Shown here: one piece after another, positions 53,077-63,682 of the stretch
Layout of the letters: every line of letters begins with the position of its first letter
Position numbering within the stretch: the first letter of the stretch is position 1
Origin: Solirubrobacter deserti
GTDB taxonomy: Bacteria > Actinomycetota > Thermoleophilia > Solirubrobacterales > Solirubrobacteraceae
NCBI RefSeq assembly: GCF_027587175.1
Contig: NZ_JAPCID010000010.1
Coordinates: 1-64,000, forward strand
Reading direction: 5' to 3'
Length of the DNA stretch: 64,000 nt
Notes under the pieces: generated by a model
Seen by the model: only the letters and a program-made list of their open reading frames with translations
What the model was told of the DNA's origin: nothing
The model's database searches: none
Position numbers and translations under genes: made by a program

Positions 53077-53174
53077 CGACTCCTACCTACGGGTTCGGGC
53101 ACTCCTTGTGACCGGAATAGCGCGGGCGGGGACCGCGTCCTCGCGCTCAGACCCCCATCGCAAGGAGCCCCGCC

Positions 53175-53303
53175 ATGTCCCGCCGTACCGACGAGATCCG
53201 CGCGCTGATCGAGGAAGGCGCGCTGCTCACCGCTCCGGTTCGTGCCCGCTGCGTCCGTGACGAGCCGCGGGTTCGGGCGGCGCTTGCCCTTCCGAAGCGC
53301 TGA
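53175..53303 (+). CDS. short ORF, 42 residues, uncertain
   Basis: ATG 53175 has a good Shine-Dalgarno AAGGAG 9 nt upstream and encodes MSRRTDEIRALIEEGALLTA plus a basic 22-residue tail. It is divergent from the sigma factor gene, so it could be a sigma target. The 3' half overlaps the opposing MFS gene (stop at 53227), and no family is recognised. It may instead be a truncated gene. Confidence 0.35.
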   Translation: MSRRTDEIRALIEEGALLTAPVRARCVRDEPRVRAALALPKR

Positions 53304-54558
53304 CCGGCCCGGCGTCAGGCGCGCCCGTGACGAAGTCGGCGGGCGCGTTCTGGCGCCGCGAGAGCGCGATGAACGGCAGGCCGAGCAGCGCGATGCCGCC
53401 GCTCATCACGTACGAGGTCGGGTAGCTCCAGACGTCCGCGGCGCGGCCGAGCACGGGCTGGGCCCAGACGCCGCCGCCCGAGGTCATCATCGAGTCGAAC
53501 GACAGGATCGTCGCCCGCTGGCGGGACGGGATCAGCCCGTTCAGGTACGCCTGGCGGATCGGGGTCGTGGCCGCGAACAGCAGGCCCCAGGAGACCGTGA
53601 GGCCGATCACGACCCAGAAGTGCTCGATCAGGCCCATCAGGATCAGCGTCAGCGCGCTGGCGACCGCGACGAACAGCAGCGCGGACGTGCGGCGGTGGAA
53701 CAGCCGCCGGATCTGCGGCGCGGCGATCCCGCCCATGATCTGCGCGCCCGCTGCGATCGCGGCCGAGAGGCCGGCCACCTGGTAGGCCTGCGGGTCCCCG
53801 TAGAGGTCGAGCAGGTACGGCTGCAGCGCGTAGAAGCCGTAGATGCCGACGCCGCCCGCGACCAGCGCCTGCACCATCAGCCACTTCACGGCCGGCACGC
53901 GCCAGCCGTGCTCGATCGACGCGCTCCAGATGCGGCGCACCTCGGTGAGTGGCCGCTCGACCTTCTCGGGCTTGGTGAAGCCGATGTCGTGCATCAGCCG
54001 CCAGGCGACGACGAACATGATCGCGAGCACGATCGAGCGGACCACGAACGGGAAGCCGAGGCTGACCTGCGCGGCGAGGAAGCCGCCGGCGACCGAGCCG
54101 CCCAGCATCGCGATCCCGCCGACGATCTGGCCACGTCCGAACACCGTCTCCAGCGAGCCGGTGTAGCCCGTGGCGGCGAGCGCGTCCACGAGCCACGCCT
54201 CGACCGCGCCGGAGAAGAACGTGAAGCCGAGCCCGAGCAGGACCGACGCGATCGCCCACGCCCAGAACGCCGCCTCGATCTCCCACAGGTAGACGTAGAG
54301 CAGCGTCGACAGCGTCAGGGTCAGCGTGCCGAGCAGGTAGGACGCGCGGCGCCCGACGCCGTCGGCGACGATCCCCGTCGGCACCTCGAACAACACCATG
54401 CCGGCCGAGAACAGCGCGTTGGCCGCGAACGCCTCGAGGTTCGAGAGGCCCGCGTCCAGCAGGAAGATCGTGTTGACGCCCCAGATGAACGACGCCGCCA
54501 GCGTGTTGCCGAGCATCAGCGCGAAGTAGGTGCGCTGCACGGCGCGCGCCGACGTCAT
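53227..54558 (-). CDS. MFS transporter
   Basis: 443 residues, 12 predicted transmembrane segments. FEVPTGIVADGVGRRASYLLG is the loop 2-3 MFS signature and FFSGAVEAWLVDALAATG follows in TM4-5. The pattern resembles the drug/tetracycline-type exporters of the DHA families with a long acidic to basic tail. Substrate unknown. It overlaps the following secreted-protein stop by 4 nt (its ATG region meets TGA at 54555), so it is likely in the same transcript. Confidence 0.9.
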   Translation of the reverse strand: MTSARAVQRTYFALMLGNTLAASFIWGVNTIFLLDAGLSNLEAFAANALFSAGMVLFEVPTGIVADGVGRRASYLLGTLTLTLSTLLYVYLWEIEAAFWAWAIASVLLGLGFTFFSGAVEAWLVDALAATGYTGSLETVFGRGQIVGGIAMLGGSVAGGFLAAQVSLGFPFVVRSIVLAIMFVVAWRLMHDIGFTKPEKVERPLTEVRRIWSASIEHGWRVPAVKWLMVQALVAGGVGIYGFYALQPYLLDLYGDPQAYQVAGLSAAIAAGAQIMGGIAAPQIRRLFHRRTSALLFVAVASALTLILMGLIEHFWVVIGLTVSWGLLFAATTPIRQAYLNGLIPSRQRATILSFDSMMTSGGGVWAQPVLGRAADVWSYPTSYVMSGGIALLGLPFIALSRRQNAPADFVTGAPDAGPVSASEGQAPPEPAARHGRSGHEPER

Positions 54559-56021
54559 TCAGGCATGGCGCACTCGTAGCGGTCGCCGATCACTTCAGTG
54601 CGCACCGCTGGACCGTAGCGCGCGGCGAACCACGCCGCGTGGTCCTGGCGCGTCGTGTACAGGCGCACGGCGACCGCCTGCCAGTCCGGGTTCGCGTCCG
54701 CGACCGCGAAACCGGCCCGGCCGTAGCCGTCGAGAAAGCCGTCGCCCGCCAGGGCGTCCTCGCCGATCCGCCGCGCCAGCGCCTCGAGCTCGGACGCGCG
54801 GAACTGGACGGCCATCACGCGTACCTTGCCGCGGTGCCGGGTGAGCCTCTGGATGGCGCGCTCGTGGCGCGCGGCGTCCTTGACGAAGCCGTAGACCATG
54901 TACGGCGCGGCCGCGGTGCCCTGCAGGTCGCTGCCGCCGAAGTCGGCGTAGTGCTTGCGCACGTAGGCGTCGACCTTGTCGTCGTCCTCGAGCTCGTAGG
55001 CGTTCGGCCCCAGGCTGGGCGGGGGCGCCGGCTCGGCGGGCCCGGGGCAGGGCGGGTCGCCCGGGCTCGGCCCGCTCTGCGCGACCCGCCGGCCGGTGCG
55101 CATGTCGATCACCGCGCGGGTGCCGAGCGGCGCGCTGAGCGCGGTCGCCGGCGCGTCGCGGATCTGGAGGTCGGCGGTGCGGAACCCGGTCGGCGCGCGC
55201 TCGACGATCCCGATCTCGATCCGGTCGGCGTGCTCGACGAGCTCGGTGCGCTCATATACGGCGCCTCCGCCCGTCTCGTAGCGGACGACGATCGAGCCGC
55301 CGTCCGGCGCGATCCGGTACGACGTCGGGTTCCCGCATTCGAGCGCGGTCGTCTCGGTGTCGGTGACGATCGGCTTCACGCGCGCGCCGTAGCGCTTGCG
55401 GAAGTAGGTCTTCGCGTCCGTGCGCTTGGTCACGAGCTCGATCTCGGCGACGCCCTTGTCGGTGTCGTAGCTCGAGCCCTGGATGTGGAAGCCGGCCTTG
55501 CGCAGCCGCCGGCTGTCCTCGTGAACCCGGTCCCGGAGCCGGTCGAGCTCGCGCTCGCTGAAGCGCACCCGCTTGGCCCGCAGGTTGTCGGGGAAGCGCG
55601 CGACGCGCTTGAGGCCGGCCAGGTAGCCCTCGACGTTGCGCGTGAAGCGGATCAGCAGGTACGGCTCGCGCGGCCAGTCGTCCTCGACCGAGATGCCGCC
55701 GTAGAAGTCGCGGATCGGCCGGATGTAGCGGTAGCCGGCGTCGCCGATCTGGAGCCGGTCGCGCAGCTTGAGGTAGTCGTCCTCGCGCTTGGTGACGGGG
55801 ATGTAGCCGACGTCGTACTCGTAGCGGCCGGCCTTCACCAGCTTGCGCACGTACGCCAGGTCGCTGCGGAAGCCGAACTCGGCCCGCTGGCGCGCGTACT
55901 CCTTCAGCTGCGCGAGCTCCTTCTCGGCCGCCGTCGGCGCCGGCTGGGGAGCCCGGTACGCGCACACGCGTTCCTGCGCCGAGGCGGGCGCCGCGCACGC
56001 GAGCAGCGCCGCGACCGTCAG
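54555..56021 (-). CDS. secreted protein with two related halves, unknown function; probable CTG start
   Basis: 488 residues from a CTG at 56021 whose TG starts the TGA of the upstream gene (CTGA). This gives a short signal peptide ending CAAPASA. No ATG, GTG or TTG lies in frame for the preceding 40 codons. Two related domains (about 55-225 and 345-485) share a helix with [KR]VRF-x-[AE]-[RS]-EL-x2-L-x3-[IV]-x-ED, then a strand, then F-x2-RYG. A Pro-rich linker separates them. Four cysteines suggest disulfides. I do not recognise the family. Confidence 0.7.
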   Translation of the reverse strand: MTVAALLACAAPASAQERVCAYRAPQPAPTAAEKELAQLKEYARQRAEFGFRSDLAYVRKLVKAGRYEYDVGYIPVTKREDDYLKLRDRLQIGDAGYRYIRPIRDFYGGISVEDDWPREPYLLIRFTRNVEGYLAGLKRVARFPDNLRAKRVRFSERELDRLRDRVHEDSRRLRKAGFHIQGSSYDTDKGVAEIELVTKRTDAKTYFRKRYGARVKPIVTDTETTALECGNPTSYRIAPDGGSIVVRYETGGGAVYERTELVEHADRIEIGIVERAPTGFRTADLQIRDAPATALSAPLGTRAVIDMRTGRRVAQSGPSPGDPPCPGPAEPAPPPSLGPNAYELEDDDKVDAYVRKHYADFGGSDLQGTAAAPYMVYGFVKDAARHERAIQRLTRHRGKVRVMAVQFRASELEALARRIGEDALAGDGFLDGYGRAGFAVADANPDWQAVAVRLYTTRQDHAAWFAARYGPAVRTEVIGDRYECAMPE

Positions 56022-56308
56022 TCGCCGTAGGCGGCGACCGCGGCCGCGACCGCGACGACGACCGCCTCGATCATCGCCCCGTACAGCGCGAACATCGTCA
56101 TCCCGACGGTGACCTCTCCACTCGGGAAGACGAAAATGGGCACGACGCACCATGTGAGGAAGAACGATGCCCCGCAGAGGGCGATCGTACGCCCGAGCCG
56201 TCCCCAGCGCCCGCGCGAGCGCAGCAGCAGCGGCAGCGCCGGCAGCACCACGAGCGCGCCCAGGGCGACCAGGATGAGCAGGACCAGCGCGGTGGCGACG
56301 ATCTCCAT
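56018..56308 (-). CDS. small membrane protein, unknown function
   Basis: 96 residues with three hydrophobic segments (about 5-28, 40-60 and 68-92) joined by a short basic loop (RSRGRWGRLGR). No signature. Its TGA overlaps the CTG start of the secreted protein, suggesting a membrane partner for it. The codon use fits the neighbours. Confidence 0.65.
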   Translation of the reverse strand: MEIVATALVLLILVALGALVVLPALPLLLRSRGRWGRLGRTIALCGASFFLTWCVVPIFVFPSGEVTVGMTMFALYGAMIEAVVVAVAAAVAAYGD

Positions 56309-56374
56309 TCGCGCTCAACGTAGTTCGCGCGCGTGGCCGCGCGCGCAACGTTCGTCTAGGGCGCTTCATCGCCG

Positions 56375-56445
56375 CGAGCCGGCTGGCGCCGGCTGCGTGG
56401 CGATTTCGGCTGAGAGATCGCTTCGCGGATCTCTAGGGCCCTACG
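56375..56445. terminator. two hairpins after the sdh operon
   Basis: AGCCGGC-TGGC-GCCGGCT and, 22 nt later, AGAGATC and GATCTCT around an 8-nt loop. They lie just past the last gene of the minus-strand sdh run (ends 56441), where its transcript should stop. No T-tract is present. Confidence 0.35.
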
Positions 56446-56779
56446 CCGTCGGACCCTCGCCGAACGGCTCCGGGCCCGCGTCGTCGCTGACCGTGCCGAC
56501 CGACGCGCGCAGCCACGAGTCCACGCGCGGCTGGATGCGTTCGAGCGAGTCCAGCTCGCGGGCCAGTTCGAGCGCCGCGTCGGCGGCCTCGTCGCCGCGG
56601 CCCTCGGGCACGGCGTCGTCGACCGCGCGCAGCGCCCGGTTGAGCTCGATCCGCAACGCCGCGATCCGTGCGTCCATTCGGCGCGCCGTGGTGGCGTAGC
56701 CCTGGACGCGCCTGAGCACGCGCGGCTCCGTCGACGCTGGGACGGAGGACATCAGGCGATCGATCTGAGCGTTGTTCAC
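56441..56779 (-). CDS. small coiled-coil protein downstream of sdhB
   Basis: 112 residues from GTG 56779, overlapping the sdhB stop (GTGA). Mostly helical and charged ([47 protein letters not shown]) with an acidic tail. No membrane segment. It is co-translated with succinate dehydrogenase but no sdh accessory protein of this type is known to me. Confidence 0.65.
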   Translation of the reverse strand: MNNAQIDRLMSSVPASTEPRVLRRVQGYATTARRMDARIAALRIELNRALRAVDDAVPEGRGDEAADAALELARELDSLERIQPRVDSWLRASVGTVSDDAGPEPFGEGPTA

Positions 56780-57506
56780 CGACGGGCCTTCCGGTAGTCG
56801 CGGTTCAGCATGGCGATGAAGTCGATGCTGATCTCCTTCGGGCACGCCGCCGAGCACTCTCGGTGGTTCGTGCACGACCCGAAGTAGTTCTCCATCTCCT
56901 CCACCATGCCGATCGTACGCCGCTGACGTTCCGGTTGGCCCTGTGGGAGCAGGTTCAGGTGAGCGAGCTTGGCCGCTGTGAACAGCTGGCCGGCCCCGTT
57001 GGGGCACGCCGCGACGCACGCGCCGCAGCCGATGCAGGCGGCCGCGTCCATCGCGCGGTCGCTGTCCATCTTGGGGACCGCGATGAGGTTCGCGTCCGGA
57101 GCGGAGCCCGTGGGCGCCGTGATGAAGCCGCCGGCCTCGATGATGCGGTCGAACGCCGAGCGGTCGACCATGAGGTCCTTGATGACCGGGAACCCGGCGG
57201 ACCGGAACGGCTCGACGACGATCGTGTCGCCGTCCTTGTAGAGCCGCATGTGCAGCTGGCAGGTGGCGGTGCCGCGCTGCGGCCCGTGCGCCTGGCCGTC
57301 GATCATGACCCCGCACGAGCCGCAGATGCCCTCGCGGCAGTCCGAGTCGAACGCGACCGGCTCCTCGCCCTCGCCGACGAGTTGCTCGTTGAGCACGTCG
57401 AGCAGCTCGAGGAAGGACATCTCGTCGGTCACGCCGTCGACGACGTAGGTCTGGAATCCCCCGGGCGCGTCCGGGCCGGACTGGCGCCACATCTTCAAGG
57501 TCAGCT

Positions 57507-57510
<4 letters not shown>
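56776..57510 (-). CDS. sdhB: succinate dehydrogenase iron-sulfur subunit
   Basis: 244 residues. The [2Fe-2S] domain has [14 protein letters not shown] and C in TATCQLHM; the C-terminal domain has [14 protein letters not shown] and [14 protein letters not shown] for the [4Fe-4S] and [3Fe-4S] clusters. Transfers electrons from SdhA to the membrane quinone. The start overlaps the sdhA stop (ATGA). The protein resembles the menaquinone-linked enzymes that go with a single five-helix SdhC. Confidence 0.95.
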
Positions 57511-59425
<1,915 letters not shown>

Positions 59426-59429
<4 letters not shown>

Positions 59430-60106
59430 TTGATGACCCCGAACATGACGGCGAGGGGGAAGGAGACGTTGCCCATCACGACGATGGCGGCGAAGCCGAT
59501 GGCGAACGAGCGGCGCCACGTGCCGTACCAGCCCATGCTCTGGAACAGGCTCCAGGCGCCGTGGTAGAGGTGCACGCCGAGCGCCATGTTCGCCAGCACG
59601 TAGAAGATCGCGACCGGCGCCCGCTCGAACGAGGCGATCAGGTTGCGGTACACGTCGCCCTTGACGAAGTCCGGGTTGGTCGTGCCCCAGGTGAGATCCA
59701 GCAGGTGCCAGATCACGAACAGCACGACGATGATCCCGGTCCAGCGCATCGTCCGCGAAGCGAAGTCCGCGGCGACGAAGTCGCGCTTGGACTCGTACTT
59801 CACCGGCCGCGCGCGGCGGTTCATCATCGTGAGGGCGTAAGCGGCGTGGATGTGGATGAATACGGCTGCCAGCAGCACAAAGCGCATTCCCCACAGCAAC
59901 CACTCGCGCGGCAGCGCCGGCTCGCCGATCTCACGCAGCCATTCGGCGTAGGCGTTGAGCGACTCGGCCCCGAAGTAGACCTTCAGGTTGCCGATCATGT
60001 GCAGGAGCACATAGCCCATCAGGATCAGGCCGCTGACGGCCATCGCGTACTTCTTGCCGACGGCCGTGGCGTAGAGCGACGGCCGCTTTGAAACCGCGGC
60101 GCTCAT
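59426..60106 (-). CDS. sdhC: succinate dehydrogenase cytochrome b subunit (b558-type)
   Basis: 226 residues with five transmembrane helices and conserved heme-candidate histidines ([51 protein letters not shown]). This is the fused single-anchor form with two b hemes; no SdhD gene follows. It opens the sdhCAB run. TAGGAT at 60119-60124 (minus strand) lies 12 nt before the ATG and is a probable -10 with a very short leader. Confidence 0.93.
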
Positions 60107-60118
60107 GAACAGTTAGCG

Positions 60119-60124
60119 ATCCTA
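60119..60124 (-). promoter_or_regulatory. -10-like element of the sdhCAB operon
   Basis: TAGGAT on the minus strand, 12 nt before the sdhC ATG. No clear -35 box at the expected distance. Confidence 0.35.
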
Positions 60125-60226
60125 GCCGTCGCCCTTGTGCGGATCTGTGCGACTGGGCGTGTGCGGGGCGTATGACCGTGGTACCAAGAACCTGATCGTA
60201 GGCAAGTTGGAGGCGTTGTTTGGGCC

Positions 60227-60514
60227 TTGTCGCACATTGAAGTAGAGCCAGGGCAGTTGCAGGTGGCGAGCGGGCGCCAGGGCGCGCTCGCGGAGCAGGT
60301 GGCGGGTCTTTCGGGACGGGTGGACTCAGCCGGGCAGGCGGCGTCCGGGGCAGCGGGCGAGGTGGTCGCGCAGGCCGCGATCGCCGACTTCTCGATGGCC
60401 TGGAGCATGTCCCTCCAGATGCTCTCGGGATCGATCGGCGGTCTGGCGTCTAACGTCGGCGCGGCCGGGTTGGCCTATTCGCAGACCGACACGAACGCGA
60501 TGGTGCCGCGATGA
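60227..60514 (+). CDS. small ESX/WXG100-like protein
   Basis: 95 residues from TTG 60227, with GGAGG 13 nt upstream. It is all-helical, starts SHIEVEPGQLQVASGRQGALAEQVAGL and is the usual WXG100 length, but has no WXG at the turn (AWSMSLQML near residue 58 is the closest). Such proteins form four-helix dimers secreted by type VII systems. Its stop overlaps the start of the larger WXG-containing gene (ATGA), so it is a likely partner or chaperone of that protein. Confidence 0.7.
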   Translation: MSHIEVEPGQLQVASGRQGALAEQVAGLSGRVDSAGQAASGAAGEVVAQAAIADFSMAWSMSLQMLSGSIGGLASNVGAAGLAYSQTDTNAMVPR

Positions 60515-61977
60515 GCGATTCGTTCGCGGGCATCGAGGTCCCCGAAGGTGAGCCGGCCGCGCTCGAGGACGCCGCGGGTGAGTTCGGCGCCGTCGCGGCG
60601 ACCCTGACGGGCGCGGCGGGCGAGCTGCGCGGAATGCCGGCCGGGCTGGCCTGGTCCGGGCCGGCGAGCGTGTCCTACGCCGGCTCCTGCTTGACCAACA
60701 GCGGCGCGATCGACACCGCCGTGACGGCGTTCGGGCAGGCCGAGCAGGCCGCCCGCAGCTACGCGGGCACGCTGCGGGGCGCCAAGCAGCGCGCCCGCGA
60801 GGCGATCCGCGACGCGCGCGACGCCCAGAAGCGCATCGACGCCGCCGAACGCGCCATCCAGGACGCCCAGAACCGCCAGACCGCCGCGCGCGACGCGGTC
60901 GCGTTCGCGTCCAAGCAGATCGCGCTGAGCGCCGCCGCGGCCACGCCCGCTCCGGAGTTCGAGGCCTCGCGGGCCCAGGCCGAGAGCGACGCCGCCGTCG
61001 CCGCCGCCGATGAGGCGCGCGCCAGGCGCGAGCTCGAACGCGCCCAGCACGACCTGGAGGCGGCCAAGAAGCGCGGGCGCGAGGCGATGGAGGACGCGCG
61101 CGAGGCCGGCCAGACGGCCGCTGGCGCGTTCGGCGCCGCCTCTGCCGCCTCGCCCGCCTACGCGGCGGCGGGCGCGCCCGGGACCGGCGCCCCGGCCGGC
61201 GGCGGCTCGTGGTGGAACACGACCAACGAGGGCCAGAAGTGGTTCAACGAGGACGCCTTCCTCGCCCAGCTGGTGTTCGCGCACCCGAAGAACGACACGG
61301 TCGGGCGCTACAAGTGGTTCGGCGACCGGGCCTTGGACGCCGCGTCGGACTGGGGCAGCGGCGCGCTCGTGGCCTACGGGCTGCGCGCTCGCAACGCCGC
61401 GATCTCGACCGGGTACGCCTGGAACGTCTCGGCCGGCCGGACGTTCGTCGCCGGGCGGCACGGGATCACCGTCGTGGACCACATGACCGCGACGCGCTCC
61501 CCGGTGACCGTCATCGACGCGGACCGGTGGGCGGCCGCCGGCAAGTGGGCGAAGGCGGGCAAGGCGGTGCCGTTCGTGGGCGGCGCGATCTCGATCGGCA
61601 GCGCGGGCTGGGACCAGTACCGCGAGGACGCGTCCAACCCGAACCTGACCGAGACCGACCGCGTCGGCCGGGCCGCGGGCGTGGGCGTCTACGTCGGCGG
61701 CGCCTCGATCGCGGGCGCGGCGATCGGCACGGCGATCTTCCCGGGCGTCGGGACGGGCGTCGGCCTGCTCATCGGCGCGGGCGCGGGCCTCGCCGCGGGC
61801 GCGGTGGCGGCGTCGATCGAGCCCGCGAAGGAGTTCATGGCCGACGTCGGCTCAACCGTGGCCAACGGCGTCGTGGACGGCTACAACGCCGCGTCCGACG
61901 TCGTCGGCGACATCGGCGACAAGCTCTCCGACATCGACCTGCCCGACGTCGACATGCCCGACCTGAACCCGTTCTGA
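60511..61977 (+). CDS. putative type VII secreted effector: WXG-like head, coiled coil, glycine-rich hydrophobic region
   Basis: 488 residues. The head (1-95) is helical with W48-S-G50 at the hairpin turn. A long Ala/Arg/Glu coiled coil (about 85-205) follows, then a Gly/Ala/Pro linker and a soluble domain (about 230-355; WWNTTNEGQKWFNEDAFLAQL, WDQYREDASNPNLTE). A hydrophobic glycine-rich stretch (about 390-440) is reminiscent of pore-forming or membrane-inserting toxins. The tail repeats D-[IL]-x-P-D-x-D and ends MPDLNPF. No known toxin domain is recognised; secretion and toxicity are inference. Confidence 0.7.
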   Translation: MSDSFAGIEVPEGEPAALEDAAGEFGAVAATLTGAAGELRGMPAGLAWSGPASVSYAGSCLTNSGAIDTAVTAFGQAEQAARSYAGTLRGAKQRAREAIRDARDAQKRIDAAERAIQDAQNRQTAARDAVAFASKQIALSAAAATPAPEFEASRAQAESDAAVAAADEARARRELERAQHDLEAAKKRGREAMEDAREAGQTAAGAFGAASAASPAYAAAGAPGTGAPAGGGSWWNTTNEGQKWFNEDAFLAQLVFAHPKNDTVGRYKWFGDRALDAASDWGSGALVAYGLRARNAAISTGYAWNVSAGRTFVAGRHGITVVDHMTATRSPVTVIDADRWAAAGKWAKAGKAVPFVGGAISIGSAGWDQYREDASNPNLTETDRVGRAAGVGVYVGGASIAGAAIGTAIFPGVGTGVGLLIGAGAGLAAGAVAASIEPAKEFMADVGSTVANGVVDGYNAASDVVGDIGDKLSDIDLPDVDMPDLNPF

Positions 61978-62423
61978 TGCAGCGCCACGAGCACGCCGAG
62001 TTCGCGATCGACCTGCCGGAGGACGTCGAGCTGGTCGACCAGCCGGGCACGTTCCTGGTCGCCCGCGACGGGAGCGGCGCATCGCCCTTCCGCGCCAACC
62101 TGACCGTCGTCGCCGAGCAGCTGCCGGAGCCGATCACGCTCGACGAGTACACCGCGCTGGGCGTGGAGCTGCTCGAGCGGCGCGTGCCCGGGTTCCGGCT
62201 GATCGACCGCGCCGCGACGACGCTCGCCGGGCACGCCGCCGAGCGGACGCTCGCGACCTACCTCGTCGACCTCGAGCGGCCGGTCTCGGTCACGCTGGAG
62301 CAGTGGCGGTTGCTCGTGGACGGCGCGGCGTGGATCGTCTCCTGCTCGTGCGACACCGCCGAGTACTGGCAGGCGGCGGAGGCGTGGACGGCGTGCGCGG
62401 AGTCGCTGGAGGTCGCGCGATGA
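61977..62423 (+). CDS. DcrB/PsbP-like small protein, possible effector chaperone
   Basis: 148 residues. It starts by sharing one base with the effector stop (TGATG). A PsbP/DcrB-like beta-sandwich is suggested by FAIDLPEDVELVDQPGTFLVARDG, PFRANLTVVAEQLPEPITLDEYTALGVELL and TLEQWRLLVDGAAWIVSCSCDTAEY. No signal peptide, so it acts in the cytoplasm, consistent with a chaperone or immunity protein for the gene before it. Confidence 0.7.
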   Translation: MQRHEHAEFAIDLPEDVELVDQPGTFLVARDGSGASPFRANLTVVAEQLPEPITLDEYTALGVELLERRVPGFRLIDRAATTLAGHAAERTLATYLVDLERPVSVTLEQWRLLVDGAAWIVSCSCDTAEYWQAAEAWTACAESLEVAR

Positions 62424-63094
62424 TCGAGTTCGAGGAGGCGCACGGCGACCTGCGCGCCCGCGTCGAGGTGATCGACTGGGTCTTAGGCGAGCGTGACGCG
62501 CCGCCCGAGGACGCCGGCGTGCTGCTGGTCGACGGCGCGCTGCACCCGCGGCTGCAGGCCGCGCGGGAGATCGTGCGCGCCCCGCTCGCCGAGCTGTGGA
62601 TGGAGCGCGGAGACCGGCGCGGCCGCGGCTGGGTGAGCCCGCGCGGGAGCGTGCTCGCGCATCCGCTTCCGGACGGCCGGATGCGGCTCGTGACCGTGCG
62701 CACGCCGCTGGTGATCGACGCGCTGGTGCGCCTCAACGACGTCGGCCCGCGGCCGCGCTTCGAGCCGGCGATCCGGATCGCGGTCGCCCCGGCCGCGCTG
62801 GCCGAGGCCCTCGCCGCGCGCGAGGCGGTGCGCGCCGGCATCGCCGACCCCCAGCAGGCGGCGGCGTTCGAGCGCGTCGTGGCCGGCCTGCGCGAGCACT
62901 GGCGCGTCTCGGCCACCTGGGAGCCCGCCGACGGCGCGCTGGGCGGCCGCGACATCGAGGTACTGGACACCGAAGACGGGTATTGGCTCGTCATCCCCGA
63001 CGATCCGACAGTGGAGCTCTGGCCGGCCACGCCGACGGCGGTCTTCCGCGGGCTGTGCGGCCTGCTGCCCACGTTCGAGGAGGTGCGTTCGTGA
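62420..63094 (+). CDS. EspG/ESX-associated-like protein, unknown function
   Basis: 224 residues, mixed alpha/beta, without signal or membrane segments (MIEFEEAHGDLRARVEVIDWVLG at the start; RLVTVRTPLVIDALVRLNDVGPRPRFEP in the middle). Its overlap with both neighbours (ATGA and GTGA) ties it to the type VII module. EspG-like chaperones are of this size and position but sequence similarity cannot be judged by eye. Confidence 0.6.
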   Translation: MIEFEEAHGDLRARVEVIDWVLGERDAPPEDAGVLLVDGALHPRLQAAREIVRAPLAELWMERGDRRGRGWVSPRGSVLAHPLPDGRMRLVTVRTPLVIDALVRLNDVGPRPRFEPAIRIAVAPAALAEALAAREAVRAGIADPQQAAAFERVVAGLREHWRVSATWEPADGALGGRDIEVLDTEDGYWLVIPDDPTVELWPATPTAVFRGLCGLLPTFEEVRS

Positions 63095-63627
63095 CCTTGC
63101 GGCCTGGCATCACGGCGCGCGTCGTGTTCTTCGTGCTCGCCCTCGCCCTGTTCGCCCTGGGCGTCGGCGCGCTGTTCTCCAACCCGGTCGTGGGCGCGAT
63201 CGGCGTCGCGCTCTTCGGCTTCGCGCTGGTGAACGCGAGCTTCCGGCTCTTTCACCCGCGGTCGTACGCGACCGTCGTGGGGGAGGACGGCTTCCGCGTC
63301 CACGACTGGCGCGGCCGCCTCGTCCACGACGTGGCCTGGAGCGAGCTCTCGCACCTGACCGTCTTCGGAGGCAACGGGCTGCGCGGCCCCGGCTCGCTGT
63401 TGTTGCTCGCCTGGCGCTGCGAGCCCCGCCGCCCCGGTCCCGGCCGCCAGCCCTGGTCGGGCGGCGGCACCAACGCCATGGGGGAGGCCTTCGACGGCGC
63501 GCTGCCCGCCGCCTACCTGGGCGCCGAGCGCATGCTCGAGCTGTTCAAGGACCGCGCCGAGCGCGCCCACGTGGCCGGCCACCGCGCCCCGCAGCGCGTC
63601 GGCGACATCCGCCTCGAGCCGTTCTGA
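63091..63627 (+). CDS. membrane protein with PH-like domain
   Basis: 178 residues from GTG 63091 (GTGA overlap). Two transmembrane helices (about 10-27 and 32-50) are followed by a PH-like region (YATVVGEDGFRVHDWRGRLVHDVAWSELSHLTVFGG) and a Pro/Gly loop. Last gene of the module, just before the terminator. The PH-like fold is a pattern-based guess. Confidence 0.7.
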   Translation: MTLRPGITARVVFFVLALALFALGVGALFSNPVVGAIGVALFGFALVNASFRLFHPRSYATVVGEDGFRVHDWRGRLVHDVAWSELSHLTVFGGNGLRGPGSLLLLAWRCEPRRPGPGRQPWSGGGTNAMGEAFDGALPAAYLGAERMLELFKDRAERAHVAGHRAPQRVGDIRLEPF

Positions 63628-63631
63628 GGCA

Positions 63632-63662
63632 AAGAAAAACCCGCCATGGGGCGGGCTTTTCC
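63632..63662. terminator. bidirectional intrinsic terminator
   Basis: CCCGCC and GGCGGG arms around ATGG, preceded by AAAAA and followed by C-TTTT. Both strands therefore read a hairpin and a T-tract. It separates the plus-strand module ending at 63627 from the minus-strand WXG100 gene ending at 63683, and is the clearest intrinsic terminator in the window. Confidence 0.85.
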
Positions 63663-63682
63663 GAACGGCTGGGTGCGGCGCC

